The notes under the pieces are model-generated. The model was not told the DNA's origin and did not search any database. It worked only from the letters and a program-made list of their open reading frames with translations. A stretch of 64,000 nucleotides of DNA from Haloarcula ordinaria. GTDB taxonomy: Archaea; Halobacteriota; Halobacteria; Halobacteriales; Haloarculaceae. Location of the stretch: assembly GCF_029338275.1 (NCBI RefSeq), contig NZ_CP119789.1, forward strand, positions 1,426,001 to 1,490,000, read 5' to 3'. Position 1 is the first letter of the stretch, and each line of letters starts with the position of its first letter. Below are positions 59,979-64,000 of this stretch, piece after piece. Position numbers and translations under genes: made by a program.

Positions 59979-61265
59979 ATGCGACTCGACGAGTTCATCG
60001 AGGGGTTCGAACGGGATGAGGCCGCCGAGCGACGACGCCTCGCCGCCGAGAAGTCCTACGCCATCACGGACCACCTCGAGGACGTCGAGCGGCAGTTCGA
60101 GCAGGCCCTCCAGGGCGACACGCTCGTGGGCTCGACGGCGCCGGAGATATTCGTCGGCCGGTCGGGCTACCCGAACGTCTCGACGGGCCTGCTCTCGCCG
60201 GTCGACACCGACGCCGCGGCCGACGACTTCGCGACCAGCGGCGAGTGGTACCAGCAGGGCCTCGGCATCGAGGACGTCCTCCAGCGCCGGACGGGGATGG
60301 TCAACTCGGCGAAACCCACCGCCGTCGACGCGGTGAGCACTGGCGGCGGCCGCACCGACGGCGTCCACGACGTCTGGACGGGGTTCGTCGGCGTCCAGCG
60401 CGAGGTCGCCATCGCCGACACGGCCGTCGGCGTGGAGGTCGGACTCGACGGGAAACCGGACCTCGACGTGGCGTTCGACGACGTCTCGACGCCGACTGGG
60501 CCACGGGCCCGCGCGAAGCGCGCCGACCTCACCGAGAACCCTCACGTCCCCCGGCCGGTGCAGAAGACGCTCGCGGACGACGACTGGCGCGCGGAGGGCG
60601 CGATGACCTACCTCTACCGGCGCGGGTTCGACGTCTACGACATCAACACCATCCTCTCGGCGGGGGCGCTCGGCCAGGCCCGCGAGCGGTCGCTGGTCCC
60701 GACGCGGTGGTCCATCACGGCTGTCGACGACACCGTCGGCCAGTACCTCCGGGGAACCGTCCACAACAGCGACACCATCGACAAGCCCGAGGTGTGGTAC
60801 AACGAGTACATGGGCAACCGCTACTGGGTCCTGCTCGCGCCGGGCCGGTGGGAGTTCGAGCTCGTCGAGATGAAAGCCCCCGAGAGCGTCTGGAACCCGA
60901 ACCCCGGCGCGGGCTACTATCTCGCCAGCGCCCACGAGGGGTACGAGGGGCGCACCGGCTACGTCGAAGAGACCGCGGGCGCGTACTACGCTGCGCGACT
61001 TGGCGTGCTCGAGCACCTCCAGGAGCGGGGCCGCCAGGCGAAGTGTCTCGTCCTGCGCGAGATAACCGACGACTACTGGGCCCCGGTCGGCGTCTGGCAG
61101 GTCCGCGAGGGCGTCCGGAACGCCTTCGAGGGGGAACCCGGCGTCGGCCAGACGTTCAGCGAGACGCTGTCGGCCGTGTCCGACCAGCTGCCGGTGCCGG
61201 TCGGCGCGCTCCGACGGAAGTCCCAGCTGGTCGCCGGATTGCAGTCACAGCTCTCGGATTTCTGA
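59979..61265 (+). CDS. nreA: NreA-like DNA repair protein
   Basis: A 428-residue member of the archaeal Nre family (DUF650/DUF651), linked to DNA repair in haloarchaea. It ends with a PCNA-interacting-protein-like motif QSQLSDF after LVAGLQ, matching the PIP motif known for Nre proteins. There are no catalytic motifs of a known nuclease. It is divergent from rnhA, so two DNA-metabolism genes share a 112-base promoter region. Start ATG at 59979. Confidence 0.88.
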   Translation: MRLDEFIEGFERDEAAERRRLAAEKSYAITDHLEDVERQFEQALQGDTLVGSTAPEIFVGRSGYPNVSTGLLSPVDTDAAADDFATSGEWYQQGLGIEDVLQRRTGMVNSAKPTAVDAVSTGGGRTDGVHDVWTGFVGVQREVAIADTAVGVEVGLDGKPDLDVAFDDVSTPTGPRARAKRADLTENPHVPRPVQKTLADDDWRAEGAMTYLYRRGFDVYDINTILSAGALGQARERSLVPTRWSITAVDDTVGQYLRGTVHNSDTIDKPEVWYNEYMGNRYWVLLAPGRWEFELVEMKAPESVWNPNPGAGYYLASAHEGYEGRTGYVEETAGAYYAARLGVLEHLQERGRQAKCLVLREITDDYWAPVGVWQVREGVRNAFEGEPGVGQTFSETLSAVSDQLPVPVGALRRKSQLVAGLQSQLSDF

Positions 61266-61311
61266 GCCGAAACTGGGCAACTATTTTACACCAACGCGAG
61301 AGAGGTCGGGT

Positions 61312-61494
61312 ATGCTCACCCTCCTGTTTCCCGGCCTGCCCGGTGGTCCCGAACTCCTCGTCGTCGTCCTGATACTGGGGCTGTTCCTGATACCGCTCCC
61401 GTTCGTCCTCGCCGCCGGTGCGTACGTCCTCGGCAAGCGCCGCGGACGGCGTGAAGTCACACAGGAGCGCGACGGCGCGCCGGGCGAGGAGTGA
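61312..61494 (+). CDS. Small membrane protein with TatA-like N-terminus
   Basis: A 60-residue protein starting MLTLLFPGLPGGPELLVVVL. The FPGLPGGPELL stretch closely recalls the N-terminus of haloarchaeal TatA translocase subunits, but here the single or double membrane helix (about 14-43) is followed by a short basic, then acidic tail instead of the TatA amphipathic helix. So it is either a diverged TatA-like protein or an unrelated small membrane protein. It lies 46 bases after nreA. Confidence 0.6.
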   Translation: MLTLLFPGLPGGPELLVVVLILGLFLIPLPFVLAAGAYVLGKRRGRREVTQERDGAPGEE

Positions 61495-61504
61495 GGTCGC
61501 GCCC

Positions 61505-62200
61505 CTAGTCCGGCGCCGTGTCCGCGTCCTCCCGCCGGACCACGAGCACCGGGCCGACAGAGGCGGCGGCGACCCGGTCTTCGGCCCCGCCCCACACGAG
61601 CGAGGCCAGCGACGGCGCACGCTGGCCCATGACGACGGCGTCGTGTCCCGCCACGGCGTCGACCAGCGCGTCAAGCGGGTTGCCGGTCCCGCGTCGGGTG
61701 GCGACGTCGACGCCCATCGCCGCGAGCTGGTCGGCCGCGTCGCTCAGTCGGGGTTCCGCCGGGTCCTCCTCGCCGACCACCAGCAGCGTGACGCCGATGG
61801 CACGCTCCCCGACCAGGGCCGCGACGAACTCGAGGATTCGCTCGACGGCCACGTCGCCCGAGAGCGGGACCAGCAGTCGCTCGACGGTTCCCGTCGCACC
61901 GTTGATGGCGTACGCGCGGGCACCGACGTCGGTCGCGACCCGGTCGATAGACTGCCGGCGGTCCCCGGTGAACACGAGGCGGTGGTCGGCGTCGCCACCG
62001 GCCTCGCGGAACTCCGCTGTCACGTCCTCGAGCGCGCTCGTCGCGCGCTCCTCGAACTGCGCCCGCGCCTGGTCGGGCGGCGTCTGCTCGGGCAGCAGCT
62101 GGTAGCCGAGCACGGTGACGTCCATCGTGCCCAGCAGGTCCATCAGGCCGGGCGAGACGGTCTCGCCGTCGAGTATCGCCAGCGGAACGAGGACGCGCAT
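61505..62200 (-). CDS. Universal stress protein (UspA-like)
   Basis: A 231-residue protein with the Usp alpha/beta fold: MRVLVPLAILDGE at the start, RAIGVTLLVVGEEDPAE in the middle, and GHDAVVMGQRAPS / VGPVLVVRRED at the end. Its length fits one and a half Usp units, so one may be degenerate. It is translationally coupled to the upstream amino-acid permease: the start ATG shares a base with that gene's TGA. Usp proteins in this position are thought to regulate the transporter. Confidence 0.8.
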   Translation of the reverse strand: MRVLVPLAILDGETVSPGLMDLLGTMDVTVLGYQLLPEQTPPDQARAQFEERATSALEDVTAEFREAGGDADHRLVFTGDRRQSIDRVATDVGARAYAINGATGTVERLLVPLSGDVAVERILEFVAALVGERAIGVTLLVVGEEDPAEPRLSDAADQLAAMGVDVATRRGTGNPLDALVDAVAGHDAVVMGQRAPSLASLVWGGAEDRVAAASVGPVLVVRREDADTAPD

Positions 62201-63612
62201 CAGAGCACCCCCCGTAACCTCACGCCGCGGGCATAATAGTAGTACCACCCGGCGGTCGCCACCATGATTGCGAGGCCGATGACCTGCGAGAGGCGGGTCA
62301 TGAATCCGACCAGGGCGAAGCTCGCGACGGCACCCAGTATCGGGACCGCGGGATAGCCCGGCGTCCGGAAGTCCGGGTCGTACCACTCGGGCTCGTCGCG
62401 CCGGAGCACGAGGAGCGCCACACAGAGGAGCCCGTACATCATCAGGTGGAGGAACGAGGCGACTTCGGCAAGCACCTGCACCCGACCGGTCGCCGTGAGG
62501 GCGAGAATCGGCCCGCCGGCGAGCCCCAGCGCGACGTGGGGTGTCCCGTAGCGCAGGTTGATGCGACTCGCCCAGGTCGGGAGGAGGGCGTCCTTCGAGA
62601 CGGCGTATATCGACCGGGAGGTGCTCAGGATGGAGGCGTTGGCGCTCGACATCGTCGCCAGGAGGCCGCCGAGGAGAATCGCCAGCGCGCCGGCTTGCCC
62701 CAGCAGGTCCCGGCCGACCGCGACCATCGCCGTCTCGCCTTCGGCGGCGAGGCGCTCCCAGCCAAAGGCGCTCGTCGCGACGAAGATGGTCGTCACGTAG
62801 AGCACGGTCACGACGAGGACGGACCCGATCATCGCCACGGGAAGGGTGCGCCCGGGCCGTTTCATCTCGCCGGCCACTGTCGCGACCTGCGCGAAGCCCA
62901 GGTACGACGTGAACACGAGCGCGGCGGTCGTCAGTATTGGGAAGTACCCCCGCGGGACGAGCGTCGTGGGGGCCGTGGGCTCGCCGACGATGCCCAACGC
63001 GTCGAGCACGCCGAAGCCCAGGAAGACGAACAGAATCGAGAGCAAGAGCGCCACCACGCCGTTCTGGAGCTTCGCCGCGTTCTCTGTCCCGGTGACGTTG
63101 AGGACGGTGAACCCGACCCCGAGCACCAGTGCCAGCGGGATGACGAGCTCCCGGCCGACCGCGACACCAGCGAGCGTGAGCGCGTCGACCGCGTAGTAGC
63201 CGAAGCCGACGAGGTAGAACGCCGTCGCGAACACCAGGCCGAACCACAGCGAGAGGCCGACGACGGTGCCTGCGAGCGTCCCGAGGCCGCGGGAGATGAA
63301 GTAGTAGCCCCCGCCGCTCTTGGGCATCGCCGTCGCCAGTTCCGCGGCCGGGAGCGCGACCAGCAGCGCGACGAGGCCGCCGATAGCGAACGACCCGGCG
63401 GCGGCGGGCCCGGCCGCACCCGCCGCGAGGCCCGGGAAGACGAAGATACCGGCGCCGATCATCGTCCCGATACCGATGGCGAGGCCGCCCGTCAGACCGA
63501 TGGTCCGCTCGAGCTCGGCGTCCTCGGTGATCGTCGCCTCGTCCGTCTCGACGGTCGGTTCGACGTCGGGGGTCTCGCCCTGGGTGTTCTGCCCGGCCTC
63601 TTCGATGGCCAT
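62200..63612 (-). CDS. Amino acid permease, APC superfamily
   Basis: A 470-residue membrane transporter of the APC family with about 12 helices. The first helix has the family signature GGLAIGIGTMIGAGIFVFPG, and helix 6/8 motifs follow (FTSYLGFAQVATVAGEMKRPGR). The N-terminus (residues 1-45) is cytoplasmic and acidic. Substrate class is amino acids; which ones is not determinable. Start ATG at 63612; upstream frames are shadow sequence. It overlaps the downstream Usp gene by one base, so both are expressed together. Confidence 0.88.
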   Translation of the reverse strand: MAIEEAGQNTQGETPDVEPTVETDEATITEDAELERTIGLTGGLAIGIGTMIGAGIFVFPGLAAGAAGPAAAGSFAIGGLVALLVALPAAELATAMPKSGGGYYFISRGLGTLAGTVVGLSLWFGLVFATAFYLVGFGYYAVDALTLAGVAVGRELVIPLALVLGVGFTVLNVTGTENAAKLQNGVVALLLSILFVFLGFGVLDALGIVGEPTAPTTLVPRGYFPILTTAALVFTSYLGFAQVATVAGEMKRPGRTLPVAMIGSVLVVTVLYVTTIFVATSAFGWERLAAEGETAMVAVGRDLLGQAGALAILLGGLLATMSSANASILSTSRSIYAVSKDALLPTWASRINLRYGTPHVALGLAGGPILALTATGRVQVLAEVASFLHLMMYGLLCVALLVLRRDEPEWYDPDFRTPGYPAVPILGAVASFALVGFMTRLSQVIGLAIMVATAGWYYYYARGVRLRGVL

Positions 63613-63745
63613 ACAGGAGCACCCGGTGCCACCGCCGTATAGTTGTCCGTCGATTACCGGGCCCGCGACGACAGTGTTAGCAGGTGTCGTGCCGGTTCGC
63701 GGCCGAATCGACTCGTTTATCGGTGCCAATCCGTGAGGGTGAGCT

Positions 63746-63919
63746 ATGACCTCCGACAAGCGTGGTCCCGGCCCCGCCGAACCCCTGTCGAGCCGTGCCT
63801 TCCACATCTCCGTCGACGACGGCCGCGACTCCTTCAGCGCGCTCAGCATCGAGGGTGACAATCCGGAAACCGAGTGGCTCATGTCCGATACGGTCTGTGC
63901 GCTCGAGAACATGCGGTGA
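63746..63919 (+). CDS. Small acidic protein, 57 aa
   Basis: An overlooked-size gene: 57 residues from the ATG at 63746. The C-terminal half (PETEWLMSDTVCALENMR) has the look of a small haloarchaeal family ending in a Trp-Leu-Met-Ser segment, as I recall it, but I cannot name a function. There are no metal or membrane features. It is divergent from the amino-acid permease with 133 bases between. The last 81 bases of the window show no gene. Confidence 0.65.
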   Translation: MTSDKRGPGPAEPLSSRAFHISVDDGRDSFSALSIEGDNPETEWLMSDTVCALENMR

Positions 63920-64000
63920 CCGACCGGCGACGGCGTTCGGTCGACCGGCGGGTCACCTGCCGGCCCGCGTTCGCACACCCGTTCTTCTGACGGGGTGACC

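Noticed and set aside
1..64000. Insertion sequence, transposase or integrase
   Set aside because: No transposase or recombinase motif and no matched terminal repeats around a gene were seen in any of the annotated regions.

Overview
The window is a 64 kb piece of a haloarchaeal (class Halobacteria) chromosome; family Haloarculaceae is my guess, not a demonstrated fact. The evidence is high GC coding sequence, very acidic proteins, twin-arginine lipoprotein signals, TATA boxes about 25-30 nt upstream of start codons that lack leaders, and marker genes such as CetZ, halocyanin, HalOD1 and bat-like (HTH-10) regulators, glycerol-1-phosphate dehydrogenase, the FolC-FolP and PurN-PurH fusions, FttA/aCPSF1 and NreA. 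I see no insertion sequence, prophage, CRISPR array, rRNA or tRNA gene. This looks like dense core chromosome with some lineage-specific genes.

Layout. 0.2-6.5 kb: a small Cys-rich protein, a DUF371 protein, endonuclease III, a HalOD1 / HTH-10 regulator pair, an aldo/keto reductase, a RecA-like protein with a broken P-loop, and the transcription termination nuclease FttA. 7.1-10.4 kb: a minus-strand cluster of a His-rich membrane protein, a two-wing HTH regulator, a Tat-exported DyP-like lipoprotein and a P19/Tp34-like metal-binding lipoprotein; I read it as a metal (iron or copper) handling system. 10.5-14 kb: an ATP-grasp-like protein, prolyl-tRNA synthetase and a second copy of the HalOD1 / HTH-10 pair. 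14-22 kb: ferredoxin-type glutamate synthase, a SnoaL-like protein, an epimerase, a structured element, egsA (archaeal lipid backbone) and a Nudix-like protein. 22-31 kb: an S9 peptidase, a glycosyltransferase, an XPB/Rad25-like helicase, FolC-FolP and two membrane proteins. 31-39 kb: purine genes (purNH, purB), PrsW-like protease, an MFS transporter, an alcohol dehydrogenase and a phosphoribosyltransferase. 39-44.4 kb: the lysine (diaminopimelate) cluster dapA-dapB-dapD-lysA-dapE, preceded by a possible 28-codon leader ORF. 44.4-54 kb: mixed small genes, a Rieske protein with a long helical domain, a pilin-like protein, dnaJ, a second structured element, membrane proteins and halocyanin. 54-64 kb: a small winged-helix regulator and cetZ, a phosphodiesterase-type protein, inorganic pyrophosphatase, a PadR-like regulator with a palindromic operator candidate, rnhA and its partner, nreA, and an amino-acid permease coupled to a Usp protein.

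The most unusual observation is a pair of structured intergenic elements, on the plus strand at 50052-50216 and the minus strand at 20469-20580. They share an identical 19-nt core and a long closing helix (13 and 15 base pairs), but the internal hairpin differs in sequence while remaining paired. That pattern suggests a dispersed structured RNA or small non-autonomous element. Second in interest is the 7.1-10.4 kb metal-handling cluster, whose DyP-like protein appears to have lost the catalytic Asp.
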